Positions 13,227 to 24,549 of a stretch of 64,000 nt of DNA are shown here, one piece after another. Origin of the DNA: Marsupella aquatica (taxonomy: Eukaryota; Marchantiophyta). The notes under the pieces are model-generated. The model was not told where the DNA came from. It was given only the letters and a program-made list of their open reading frames with translations, and ran no database searches. Position numbers and translations under genes: made by a program. The first letter of the stretch is position 1; every line of letters begins with the position of its first letter. The stretch covers positions 30,504,001-30,568,000 of the forward strand of contig OZ316891.1 in NCBI GenBank assembly GCA_973895155.1, read 5' to 3'.

Positions 13227-16200
13227 CTACAACTGCAAAACCTGCAAAGTAGCACGGTGTCTTGAGAAACTCTCCAAAGGAATCACTTTGGTAAAAGCAT
13301 CAGCGGGATTGAGCTTTCCATCAATCTTGACTAGCTCAAAAGTTTTATCAGACACTGCTTGCCTGATAAAATGGTACCTGATATCAATGTGCTTCACCCT
13401 GCTATCCATCACCTGGTTAGCAGCCAAGTGAAGAGCACTCTGACTATCACAGTTTAGAGTCATTTTTCCATGCTCTAAACCCATCTCCGCAATCAACTTA
13501 TCCAACTAAATTGCTTCCTTTGCAGCTTCTGCTGCTGCAACATACTCTGCTTCTGTAGTAGACTGAGATATGCACTTCTGCAAGGTAGATTTCCAACTGA
13601 TACATCCTCCTCCAAGAGTGTATACAAACCCAGTTGTAGATCTCCTTGTATCCAGACAGCCTCCATAGTCAGAATCTACATAGCCAACTAACGTTCTATT
13701 TGATCTGTTATCAAATAGTAATCCATAGTCCTGTGTTCGCTTCACATACCTGAGAATCCATTTCACAGCTTCCCAATGTACCTTCCCTGGATTTGACATG
13801 AATCTGCTAACCTTGCCCATCGCTAGGGCTAAGTCAGGCCTAGTACAAGTCATCAAATACATCAGACTGCCTACTGCCTTCTCATAAGGAATCTTAGCCA
13901 TCAAACCTTTCTCCACAGCATCCGTAGGAGAGAAAGCCGATGATAACTTAAAATGTGAAGCTAAAGGAATACTCACTGGCTTACAGTTCTCCATGTTGAA
14001 TCGTGCAAGTACTTTCCTCGCATATTGGCCTTGACTCAAGCACAACTGTCCAGTATCAGAGTTCCTAAAAATCTCCATCCCTAAGATCCTCTTGGCCTTA
14101 CCAAGATCCTTCATCCTGAATTCAACACTCAATTTCGCCTTGAGACTGTCAACCTCAGATTGATCTTTAGCCACAATCAGCATGTCATCCACATAGATCA
14201 CCAGAATGATGAAACCAAATACATCATTCTTGACTGATTTCGTATACACACAAGGATCATACACCATCCTTGTAAAACCTTGAGCAAGCATGAAATCATC
14301 AAACCGCTTGTTCCACTGTCTGGGAGACTGCTTCAATCCATACAAGGATTTGAGCAATCTGCAAACTAAGTTCTCTTGGCCCTTCTTCATAAAGCCTAGT
14401 GGCTGTGTCATGAAGATCATCTCTTCCAAGTTGCCATAGAGAAAAGCAGTAACAACATCCATCTGATCCATCACCAGATTAAAAAACACAACAAGCTGAC
14501 ACAAGATCCGAATTGTGGAATACTTAGCCACCGGTGAAAAGACCTCATTGTAATCGACTCCTTTCTCCTGAGTAAACCCCTTGGCAACAAGCCTTGCCTT
14601 GTAGATCTTATCTCCATCCTCTGAAGGACTGTCCTTCAACTTGTAAATCCACTTACTGTCCACCACTTGCTGACCTCTTGGAAGCTCCACCAGCTCCCAT
14701 GTCTTGTTGTCACTCAAAGATTGCAACTCCCTCTGCATTGCTGCATTCCACTCATGCTTCTGCTCTGAAGCACAAGCCTCACTATACGAAGAAGGCTCTC
14801 CTTCTTCCAAGATCAAAGCCATATCATCTTCATCAGGTGCAATGTCAATATCATCTAGCTTAGATGAGTCTGCCCATTGACCATACTTAGTAGGAGCTCT
14901 AGTAGAACGACTGGAAGTTCTTCTAGTAGATGACTCAGGCTGATCTGTTGTTGCTACTGGTTGAATTTGAGGTACCCCAACAACAATTTGCTCCTCTTGT
15001 TCCATCACAGGAACCAGCTCCAAGCTCGGAGCTTCTCCATCTTTCCTGTCATGAACTGCATCATGACTAATCTCCCCCTCAACCCGGTCCGGGATGGGAG
15101 ATTTCCCCTTGTCAGTATGGGAGTCCTGAGAACTCTCCCCCTCCTTTGATGATTTGGATTCATTAAAGGACACATCTCTACTGACAATTAGCTTACAGGT
15201 TACTGGATCCCATAACCTATAACCCTTCACACCTTTCTGATAGCCAAGGAAAATGCACTTCTTCGACTTGGACTCCAGCTTGGATCGAAGCTAGGAAGGT
15301 GTAAGCACATAAGCATCACATCCAAAAATCCTCAGATGTGAATAATCTGCTGGACGCCCGTACCTCATTTCATATGGCGTCTTGAATCCAATAGAACTGG
15401 ATGGAGAAAAATTTACCAAATAAGCTGCAGTGTTAACAGCTTCAGCCCAAAACTCATGTGGTAAGCATGATTGACTCAACATACTCCTCGAGCGGTCCAA
15501 TAGTGTTCGGTTGAGTCTCTCAGAAACACCATTCTGCTGAGGAGTATAACTTGTTGTGAGATGGCGGGTAATCCCTTGCTCCTTACAATACGTTCCAAAT
15601 TCCCCGGAACTGTATTCACCGCCGTTATCCGATCGAAGATATCTCACCTTATTACCAGTCTGATTCTCAACCTGGGCTTTCCACTCCTTAAAAATGGCAA
15701 AAACATCAGACTTATTGTGTAGAAAGTATATCCACACATACCTTGAGTAATCGTCTATAAACGTGACATAGTATAACCGTCCAAAATGTGAGGGAGTAGG
15801 GGCTGGACCCCACACATCACTATGTACATACTCAAGTACCTCCTTGCTGGTGTGAGTTCCAACTCCAAAGGGTTTCCTGTGCTGCTTCCCTAGCACACAG
15901 TGCTCACAAAATTCTAACTTACAAGACTGCAAATTAGAAAGTAAACCTTTCTTCTGAAGAATAACCAAACCTTTTTCACTCATGTGGCCCAAACGGAAGT
16001 GCCACAGCCGGGCCGTCTCCTCATGAGATAAGGTTGCATTGGCTTCATCACTGACTACACTGCCCTCCAAAACGTATAGATTGCAATGTCTCTTTCCCTT
16101 CAATACAACTTTAGTACCAGTTGAAACCTGAAGGACACCATTAGCAAAACTCCACTGATGGCCATTTGCTTCTAAAACTCCAAGTGAAATGAGATTTTTC

Positions 16201-16421
16201 ATCATGCTGGGAATATGTCTTACATTCCTCAACGTTCTCACAGCACCATCAAACATCTGAAATCTTACAGATCCAAGTCCAACAACTTGACATGGGATTC
16301 CATTTCCCATCAACACTGACCCGTTGGAAACCGTGTAAGAACAAAAAAAATCTCTCCTAGAGCAAATATGAAAAGTACATGCACTATCTAGAATCCAGTC
16401 ATCACTACCTGGATTTGACAC
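13227..16421 (-). pseudogene. Copia pol region: protease, integrase, reverse transcriptase, RNase H, with in-frame stops
   Basis: All segments lie in the same frame. The protease active site appears as LDSACT close to the start. Integrase follows with the HHCC zinc site (H..H, CEHC) and the catalytic blocks VHSDVWGP, RSDNGGEY and QQNGVSERLNRT. Reverse transcriptase shows FLYGNLEE, the SLYGLKQSPRQW block and the active site YVDDM. RNase H shows YVDSDYGG, TEAEYVA and DSQSALHLA. A TAG near 15291 breaks the frame between integrase and reverse transcriptase, and a second TAG near 13506 lies inside RNase H. A further TGA near 16446 separates gag from protease. Each could arise by a single C to T or G to A change. 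The product would cut, reverse-transcribe and integrate element copies if supplied intact from another copy. Confidence 0.92.
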
Positions 16422-16445
16422 TACGTTGAGAGCATAACCTTGACA

Positions 16446-17510
16446 TCACAATATGTCATCATCATCGAGTAAATCTACCTCATGCAAGCTCGATGCCGCG
16501 TTAGCAGAGGCAGTAGGGACCTTTACTCGACAATCCCTTTTCATGTGGCCAGGCTTGCCACAATTCCAACATGCAAGAGGCTTCCTCTCTTGCGATTTCC
16601 CTCTGGATTTAGATCTCCCCCGTGATGTAGATCTAAACCTGTTCTGTCCATTCGTGCGCTGCGCTGCTCTTCCCCTGTTCACATTGAGCGCAGTGCCAAA
16701 AGAAGATGTTGTCTGTGATTGACCCAGCTTCTTCTGAGCATCATCAGACAGTAATGAGCTCACCACCTCATTATACAAAATGGACTTCAGATCTCTATAC
16801 AAGAGCACCTGTTTCAAGCCCTGATATGACGGCGGTAAGGAGCTTAGTAGAAGCAAGGCCTTATCCTCATCTTCAACTCCTTTTCCCAGGTTTGACAGAT
16901 CCACCGCTAGACTGTCAAATTCATCCAGGTGATCCTGCATCTTGCTCCCTTCCTTGAGCCTGAGGCTCATCAAGAGAGACTTCTTGTATAGCCGGTCTGA
17001 CGCATCTTCCCGGTAATACTTCTCTCTTAGAGCCTTGAACAGTGATGCGCAATCCGCATAATCATTCAGCTGTTTGATGATGTGCGGCTTCAAATAAAGC
17101 ATCACTGCATTAACAGCAATCACTTGCTCCTGTCTCCATTGCTTTTCTGAGATCTCCTCCTCTCCATCATACTGCTCTCGCGAAGAGAGCAGATGAGCTA
17201 AGCCCATGGCCCGAAGAACACCCTTCACTTGCTTCTCCCATAGCAAGTAATTAGTACGACCATCGTACTTCTCCACCTCAAACTTTACTCCTCCGAATCT
17301 AGCCATCTCCCTCTTCTTCCCAACTACCAACAGCTCTGGTAGTAGTACAGCTTCCTCCACTGCACGCCGCACCGGTGATCGTACCGGTGTTACTTGTTCC
17401 TCCTCAAATGGTAGCAGCTCCTCCTCAGACTCTCCGTCTGACCTTCGTGATCCTGAAGCTCCACCGACGCCAATTCTTCCAGTATCCTCTGAGTCACTCA
17501 TATGAAACAA
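16446..17510 (-). CDS. Copia gag (capsid/nucleocapsid) reading frame
   Basis: The 354-residue frame encodes the structural polyprotein that packages element RNA into virus-like particles. It has the UBN2-like capsid region (NYLLWEKQVKGVL, YLKPHIIKQLND, KSLLMSLRLKEG) and a CCHC zinc knuckle, CWNCGKPGHMKRDC, near residues 314-327, preceded by an Arg/Ser-rich stretch. It ends at a TGA in phase with the protease downstream. The start may be the ATG at 17510 or the one three codons later. The stop may be a lesion, because many Copia elements translate gag and pol as one frame. Confidence 0.9.
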   Translation of the reverse strand: MFHMSDSEDTGRIGVGGASGSRRSDGESEEELLPFEEEQVTPVRSPVRRAVEEAVLLPELLVVGKKREMARFGGVKFEVEKYDGRTNYLLWEKQVKGVLRAMGLAHLLSSREQYDGEEEISEKQWRQEQVIAVNAVMLYLKPHIIKQLNDYADCASLFKALREKYYREDASDRLYKKSLLMSLRLKEGSKMQDHLDEFDSLAVDLSNLGKGVEDEDKALLLLSSLPPSYQGLKQVLLYRDLKSILYNEVVSSLLSDDAQKKLGQSQTTSSFGTALNVNRGRAAQRTNGQNRFRSTSRGRSKSRGKSQERKPLACWNCGKPGHMKRDCRVKVPTASANAASSLHEVDLLDDDDIL

Positions 17511-18124
17511 TCACGAAAAATCATCTTTTTTCGAAACTTCTCATAAAACTCAAAACTCAACACCGCCACGTAGCCCACAAAGCTAGGAGTCCAATACTGA
17601 AAGCCGAAATCAAAATCAAAATTCGACGGAAAAGTTATTCAAATTTCGGTCGGGGTGGGTAAAACCTTGGGAAACTCCCCCGTTTTGACCACCTCGGAGA
17701 ATAACGGAAATACCAAGTACAACCCGTCGTCGGAATTGCGATGTGATCGGTGCGCCGCGTTGCTAACTCCAGTGGCAACGTCCTCACCGAAAAAGAACCA
17801 AAAAAGTTACCGTTCGGCGGACGGAATCTTTGTCGGACGGCCAAAAAACAGCTCTCTGTTTTTCGGGAATATTCCCGCATAGTCCGACAGGTCTCACAGG
17901 GGGCCGTTCCCCCTGTTGGAGCGGTTAAAACGGAGGGTCACCGGTCCCGGGACAGTCAATAGAAGAGCCGGCCAGAAAAAGACAAAAAATGGCCCTAAAG
18001 GGGTGCAAAGTGCCCTAAATCCTAAAAATACAGGTATAACCAAAGGCGCATCCGCGTTGTATAGGCGACGCGAGGCGGGCCAGGTAGGGTATAGGGAGGG
18101 CGTATGGCCGGGCCGAGTACCACT
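17511..18124 (-). other. Copia untranslated leader between 5' LTR and gag
   Basis: This ~614 bp non-coding leader is comparatively GC-rich. It would hold the packaging signal. The short open frames on both strands overlap one another and look like chance. Confidence 0.7.
18111..18122 (-). other. Candidate primer binding site of the Copia element
   Basis: Two bases inside the 5' LTR the minus strand reads TGGTACTCGGCC. The leading TGG matches the CCA end of any tRNA. The remainder does not match the initiator tRNA-Met complement (TGGTATCAGAGC) that many plant Copia elements use. Confidence 0.6.
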
Positions 18125-18468
18125 TGTTGAGCATAGACGACATTCGCAACGGCAAGCCCATGAACCATCCAACGCACAGGAGTCGACACAGAGAGATACG
18201 TGGTTCACCTCCACATGAGGCTACGTCCACGGGAACACACAAGAGCTTTACTGCACTCTAGGCCGACCGGCCATACCAAGCATCCACAGCACAAGCTCTT
18301 CCTATCTCTCAACTAGCTCCGTAACAATGAGCCTAAGTTCCACCAGGGTCTGGCATCAGCCCTGGCTATATGCACAATAGCACTACCGCTAACATTAGCT
18401 AAGTCCTAACCCGAGCTAGCCTAACTGTAGTTAGCTCATGAGTCACAAGACTAGAGCAATATCTAACA
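18125..18468 (-). repeat. 5' LTR of the Copia element
   Basis: This 344 bp repeat begins and ends like the copy at 12676-13019. It would carry the element promoter. The target duplication ATGTG follows directly at 18469. Confidence 0.97.
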
Positions 18469-18777
18469 ATGTGCACTCACCAGAGCAACTGCAGAGATGT
18501 TTGAATGAAAGGAAGACTGAGGGCTGATTGTAGTCTGTGATTGATCTTGGCGGGATTTGTCCAACTAGCTTGTGAAACACAGCACTGCTGACCTTGGGAG
18601 GAAGAACTGTTGGGCTGCAAAATTGGGGACTCAAATGAACTTGTAGTCTGGTCTTGCTACATTTTGTCCCAGCTGGGCCCAATAGTGGACCAGTGGGAGT
18701 GTCCTTACAGTAATCTTACACAACAGGTCCCACCTTAGTGTCAACTCCTTCTCCATAAGTGCAGGCATACTCTTGAT

Positions 18778-18959
18778 GGGGTTCTAAACTGAAAAGTGTG
18801 GCTTGATAGGGGTACAAGTTTTGAAATTATCGGGAGGATGTCAAACCAGTCTATTTGAGAATATTCAAAATTTGTGAGTTACAAAGAAAACACTCTCCTC
18901 AATTGAACATCAATTACTCTTGCACCCCCATCACGCTACACTTTTCAGTTCTACACCCC
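18778..18959. repeat. Inverted repeat, MITE-like
   Basis: The arms 18778-18813 and 18924-18959 are 36 bp each and agree at about 29 positions when one is reversed. They share the core AACTGAAAAGTGT and enclose about 110 bp. The arms resemble, in composition and in phrases such as CTTGATGGGG, the MITE-like units at 12123-12480. The Copia element is inserted between the two sites. Confidence 0.6.
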
Positions 18960-21468
18960 ATTAAGCAATTTGCCTTATACTGGTTGAGAGGCACACCACA
19001 AACATCTACTTGAGGGTCTAAAATCAACCTTAGTTGGTGGGGTGTAAAATCAAACCTTAGCCTTCATGGGGAGTGTAAGTTTAAATTTACATGATGGGCT
19101 GCTTATTGACCCCATCAGGTGTATTTGAAATGTTAAAACCTCATCTAGACATACCTTTGGTGTGACACCCCCATCATGCAACCTTGGAACTGAGGTTTTT
19201 GCTTTTTACCTTGAGCTGAGTCGCAACCCACTTACAGTACTCTTCCATTATCAGTCCCAACTACTCACGGTTACTTTTTGGCAAGTACAGAGGATGCTTG
19301 TGCTTTCAATGTTGCAGTACCGTGGTAAGGATTTATATGGGTCCACTTTTTGCAGCAGGGTGAGTCAAAAGTTATTTCCCTTTCCTTCCACGGTTTCATA
19401 AGAGGCAATTTCAGGCTCCATTGGCAAGATTGCATGAGAAAATGAGGATCATTGGAACTCCAGAGGGTAGCCCCAAGCCCTTTGAAGGGCTCTCCAGGCT
19501 ATCCCTATTCTGGTGGTGGGGGCGGGGGCGGGCGGGCTGGTGGAGGGGGGGCCAAAGACCCTAAGTTTTTCAGGTCTTGACTTGAGTCAAAACTCTTGTT
19601 AACTCTGGTAACCCAAAGGATTTTTTAATGAAAACTTTGGTAGAATGCTTCTCTTCTTTGCAAACAAACAATCTCACGTTTTACTCTAAAGGTCAGATGC
19701 CCACGAAGTTTCTATAAACTCACCCACCAATTTGAGACCTATGAGATAAGTCCTACTGGTTTACAAAGGAGTATTTACTCGTGTACTAGGGTCTTGTGTT
19801 CAGGGGACTCCAATGGAGCATTGGACAGCCCCAAACAAAAAGTGCTGCAGAGGGGCATTCTGTTCTAATAGAAAGCCCTGGGCGTTCTAGTTGAGGTTCA
19901 AATTGTAAGTTTGGAAGGGATTAAACTAGGCTTTTGTTGAGATAGGATTTTCTAGCTGAGTCAAGAGTGAAGGCCAAAATTTCATGTTCAGACAAAACAA
20001 AACACCAGCCCCCTGGGCTTCTAATTATATAGAGCCTTCAATTAAAGTAACATTGTAATTTAAACACTTTTTATCGAACACCCTGTTTTTGACATTTTTG
20101 AACACAAGCCTGCGCCTTGAGTTCAGGCTAATAAAGACCATAGCCAAACCTTATGATCCATCCAAGCATCATTTTCAATTAATATTCACAGATCGAGTGT
20201 TTCCGGCCGGACCGGCTCCTTTTAATTGATGGGGCTGTTGTGCATTCCCAAGTGAAAGTACGAGTCAGTTACTACAAATATAGTTGGATAGAGTTCCCTT
20301 CGAGAGGGGAAAACGACAAATCAGTAAATGGAGCACTTACCTTTCCTCAGAAAAGTTCAAATTTAGTAAACAGTAATGATTAAAAATGGCGTTTTCTAAT
20401 TTAAATTGTGTACCGATTTCATGTATCATCGATATGGTATAACAACCATAACAGTACGTATAGTAGTTGTAGATTCTGTATAATATCTTATTAGTGATCA
20501 CAGTTCGATACAAACAAAGCCGACCGTCAAAAACGGAGGAAACAAAGGGGGTAAAAAAGCCAACCGTCTCCAGAAATAAAGATGCCGATTAGACTGTGGC
20601 AGTTTGACCCATTCAAAAGCGTCGTCCAATCGCTTTTAGTACATTACTTTCCCAGTGGCTTTTCTTGCAGTCAGGAACTGTAATCAGCTGTAATTAAGGC
20701 GCTCCATTTACACATACTGCAGTCAGAGAATCCGTGCAAGGAAGGTCAGGAGTCGCCTCTTACAGCCCAAACCTTAGTGACACGAACAGAATAATTATTA
20801 AGATTATCATTCTGTTAGCCTTCGAACTTTACTGCCCAGAAGCGATAGTATCGACTTCGAGGCAAGTAAATCAAATCGGATCATTACGCAATGATAACTT
20901 TTTATTCTCGCCGAAAATATCTTGACCTTCCATTCTTACATCCAACGTTGCAGAAAGTAGCTGATTCATTACCGTCGTCAGTATCTACGTATCCCTAATG
21001 TATCTACTGTATGGCGCTACACTCTTGTTCGCCCTAAACTCAAAGTCTCAAACTATGAATTTTAGACTGGTTGACCGTAATTGGTATGTATCATACTAAA
21101 TACAAATTGACAATAATACGGGTTGCTTTTTAACTAGTGCATACATGAAAGTGAAACCCAGATGGATCATCATTGGATCACCTCGTGACTGAACGTGTTT
21201 GGTCTCTGGGTGGTCTCTTGGCCTTTTGATCGCATGTGATCTGGCCTGTTACTCCCAATCGTTTTATTGGGTTTTACTTTTCACATAAGTAAAGTGCTCC
21301 TTTCAAGAAAAGAAAAGAAAAACCAGATGGATCATCATTGGACAAAGTGCTTTCCTGAATCACATTTTGGTGGTCCATAATTTTAATATTATGAGTCATT
21401 AAAAAAAAACTGGTTTAGCCCTGCAAGGCAAATAGAGAAGGAGGAGACTTTAAACAACACAAGTTCAG

Positions 21469-21592
21469 ATATCACATGAAAACAATGAAAATTAATCTCA
21501 TAGAATTTACCCCTCCTCATTCCATGTTACAAATATCTCACATTAAAACAATGAAAATTAATCTAATAGAATTTACCCCTCCTCATTCCATG
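21469..21592. repeat. Tandem duplication of ~60 bp
   Basis: Copies at 21469-21526 and 21534-21592 share AAAACAATGAAAATTAATCT and ATAGAATTTACCCCTCCTCA with only a few differences. Confidence 0.85.
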
Positions 21593-22789
21593 ATGAATCA
21601 CTCAACCACAATGGCCAAAACTTCACTGTCACTTTGATGTAAACGTAAGTTACCTACTCCTCTAGCACATACTCAAATCTATAAAATAACTGAAATTACT
21701 AACATCAAGTTGCTATAATTATACTCAAGTTTTGGGAAATGTGATCCATAGGAGTTTTCAAAGACATTGTGGTCCATGGCCGAACCACTTGTTTGATACA
21801 CAGTATTGTAAAAAACAACAAATTGTTTATTTTGTACTAAACTATATGAAACCTTTGTATACCTGGGTAAACATGTAAATGTGAATTAAGTATCTCAAGA
21901 AATAATAACATTATTTGAATGTTAAGCCTAGATACACCTAGGGTTTGCTATGAAGCGCCCATGGATTTGTCCTTCCCAGAGTGGTAAGTAGTCACTCATG
22001 CCCAAATTACTCAGGGAGTCCTCCTCAAAAGTGAAACATCCATTGGCAATTACTTAGTGTATAATATTTGATCAATTTTGCACTCATAGGCAATGGAGCA
22101 AGTTATGTCAAAAGAATCTGAAACTTTGTCAAGTAAAAGAATGGACATCAGAAATTTGCACTTAAACATAGATCCATAAGTTGTCTAAATAAATGCACTA
22201 TTTCCCTAAAAACCAACATTCTACAGTTTTTAGGAATACCTGGAAAAACTTGGGACGTCCTTCTCATAAATGAAACATCCTTCTAAAGATATCAAGTGAG
22301 TATGAATGTTGGGTGTGAAGTGAAGGACGGCCCATGGAGATGGGAAAAACGACAACCCCCTCAATCCATCATGCTTAAGTTTTAACATAATTTTCTATTC
22401 TAGAATTGAAATATTTCAAAAACACCAAATTAGACATAAATTCTTAGTAGAATTAAAGTTATAATATAGTCAGTGCAAAACTAAACATACACCGTCCGGT
22501 ACAAATACAACAATGGTACATTTATGAACGAAGTACAGTGATAACACTCAGTAGGAATTAACACTATTGGAGTGTCCACACTAATTACGGAAAGGAGGGT
22601 AATTCATGCTTGCAAAAATAGTGTGACTAACACATTCAGAAGTAGACCCTGAAATTGGCCCTCTCACATTAGTGTGAGTAACAGTAATTAAGGTGTGAAC
22701 AGTGTAGCGCATTGCCAAAGGAAAAAAAAATTGGGAGACTGCATCACAAACAGAGGAGACCCAATCAAGTGCCCCTTAAAGGGGAGAAC

Positions 22790-23990
22790 TCAAGGGAACA
22801 AAAAATCGGAAAGGGGAAACTTCCCTAGGTAGTGGCACAATTGGTTTATAGACCTTGAAAATCCCCCTTCTGATTTTTTTTGGTATATAGATTCTTACAG
22901 GGGGGGAGAGGATCCCAAAAGCACGAGACCCCAAGGTGCCATAAAGCTGAGAAAGGCAGGGAAAATCCTTTCGGAAGAGGAAATTCCTATCCCAAGTGGC
23001 ACAACTGGTTTGTAGGTGTTGAAACTCCCCTTCTGTATTTTTTATTTTGTCTCTTCATTCTTATACTGAGGCAGGGCCCCAAATCCAGCACACACTGTAT
23101 AACATATACCACTTGTTACACACATCCCATCATGAGTGCAGACACAAGAGAATGATATAGAAATGGAACAAGAATGGAACTCATGTCCACGAAACCCACA
23201 ATCACCCCCTAGCTGGTAGTGAGGTCCCCTAACTCTATCAAGCCATAGTTTCTACCAGGTCAATATACACCTAGTGAAATGAGAAGATCAAGAGGCCAGG
23301 TGCAAGTGAGCCTCATTGATCACCTGCCATTAATACATACGTCAAACTAGTTGGATTCACCGACACAGGCACTGACATTGAGGGCATTGTCTCAGTAATT
23401 GAGCCCAATTCAGTACCACCAATGCACCACAATCCCGTCCAATGCAATCACACTCGTATGTTAAGGCCAATGCATCTTTGCTTCAAGGCATCCACATCAC
23501 TAACAGCAGGTCTGGCCACCCACACCATAGCCACCAGAGTTTGTGTGCTTCAAAGGCTCAAAATCAAAAGATGGACTTTCAAGCGGCCACAAATGGATAG
23601 CTATCTCTTGCACACAAAACTCTAACCACTCACATTATACAAATATAAAATCCCTAAACTTAGATAGCACAATTTATTATCATACTACTCATAATGGTGT
23701 GACAAGGAGAACACCAAGGGAAAAACCCTTTTGAAAGGGGAAACACCCATAGCAAGTGGCACAACTGGCTTAAAGGCCTTGACTCCACCCCACCCACCCC
23801 CAATTCTATATGTTTGATTTGTTTGGCATATAAGTTGTTATAGGGAGACAGGATCTCAAAGGCAAGAGACCCCATAAAGTTGAGAGGGCCAAGGAAAACC
23901 CCTTTTGAAAAGGAAAACACACACAGTAAGTGGCACAACTGACTTGTAGGCCTTGAAAACCCCTTACCATATTTCAGTTTTTCATAGAAA
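22790..23990. repeat. Four diverged copies of a ~150 bp repeat, in two pairs
   Basis: Blocks near 22795-22900, 22955-23060, 23705-23830 and 23890-23990 each contain a form of AAGTGGCACAACTGG, then GTAGGCCTTGAAAACCCC and an AT-rich tail. AGGGAAAAACCCTTTT-like sequence precedes them. No coding capacity is seen. Confidence 0.65.
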
Positions 23991-24528
23991 CTGTAATACT
24001 GCTAAAAGTGTTGGTAGTTTACACATACTAGCCCCGAGATTACGCGTTCTTTGCAAGTGAATAGAGAGGAGGACAATAAAAATATCACCAAAATATATAC
24101 CTTATCATATTCTTTGAATGATAAAAAAACCATCATGCATGTCATCATTTTAATAATCATTCATAATATATCATACTCTTTTCTATGCATATCTCTCTTT
24201 CTATGCATATATGTTATGGTGTGGGCATAGAACCCATGTTTTAATGCAAATAGAAATCATGACAAAATTATCATTTGACATACATCATAGTCATTAGTTT
24301 TCCATTCACATGATGAGCCATGGAGTTATGGTCTAGAGGCTTCAGTCTAGAAACCTAGGCCATCACTCTAGCTTATAGTTGGTGCTTTATAAGTAAGATG
24401 AAACAGGATATTAAATCTGCCCCATACAGTTTGGGACATAGCCCATAGTTGAAACTTGAGCAGAACTGTTTGGTCTAAGATTGTACTTGTGGCCAGCAAA
24501 CTTCTAGTGTCTGTCTACCGCTCCGCGC

Positions 24529-24549
24529 CCCCCCCCCCCCCACCCCCCC
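24529..24549. repeat. Poly-C tract
   Basis: A run of C broken by a single A spans about 21 bases. It is likely length-variable and error-prone in sequencing. Confidence 0.9.

Larger units (their letters stand above)
12676..18468 (-). mobile_element. Complete Copia (Ty1-type) LTR retrotransposon, 5,793 bp, reverse orientation
   Basis: The element has 344 bp LTRs at both ends, starting TGTTGAG and ending CTAACA. It is flanked by the direct 5 bp duplication ATGTG (12671-12675 and 18469-18473). The gene order on the minus strand is gag, protease, integrase, reverse transcriptase, RNase H, which defines the Copia class. The LTRs differ at only two positions, both C/T transitions, so insertion was recent. 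The coding frame contains three in-frame stops, so this copy probably cannot make its own full polyprotein. Confidence 0.97.
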
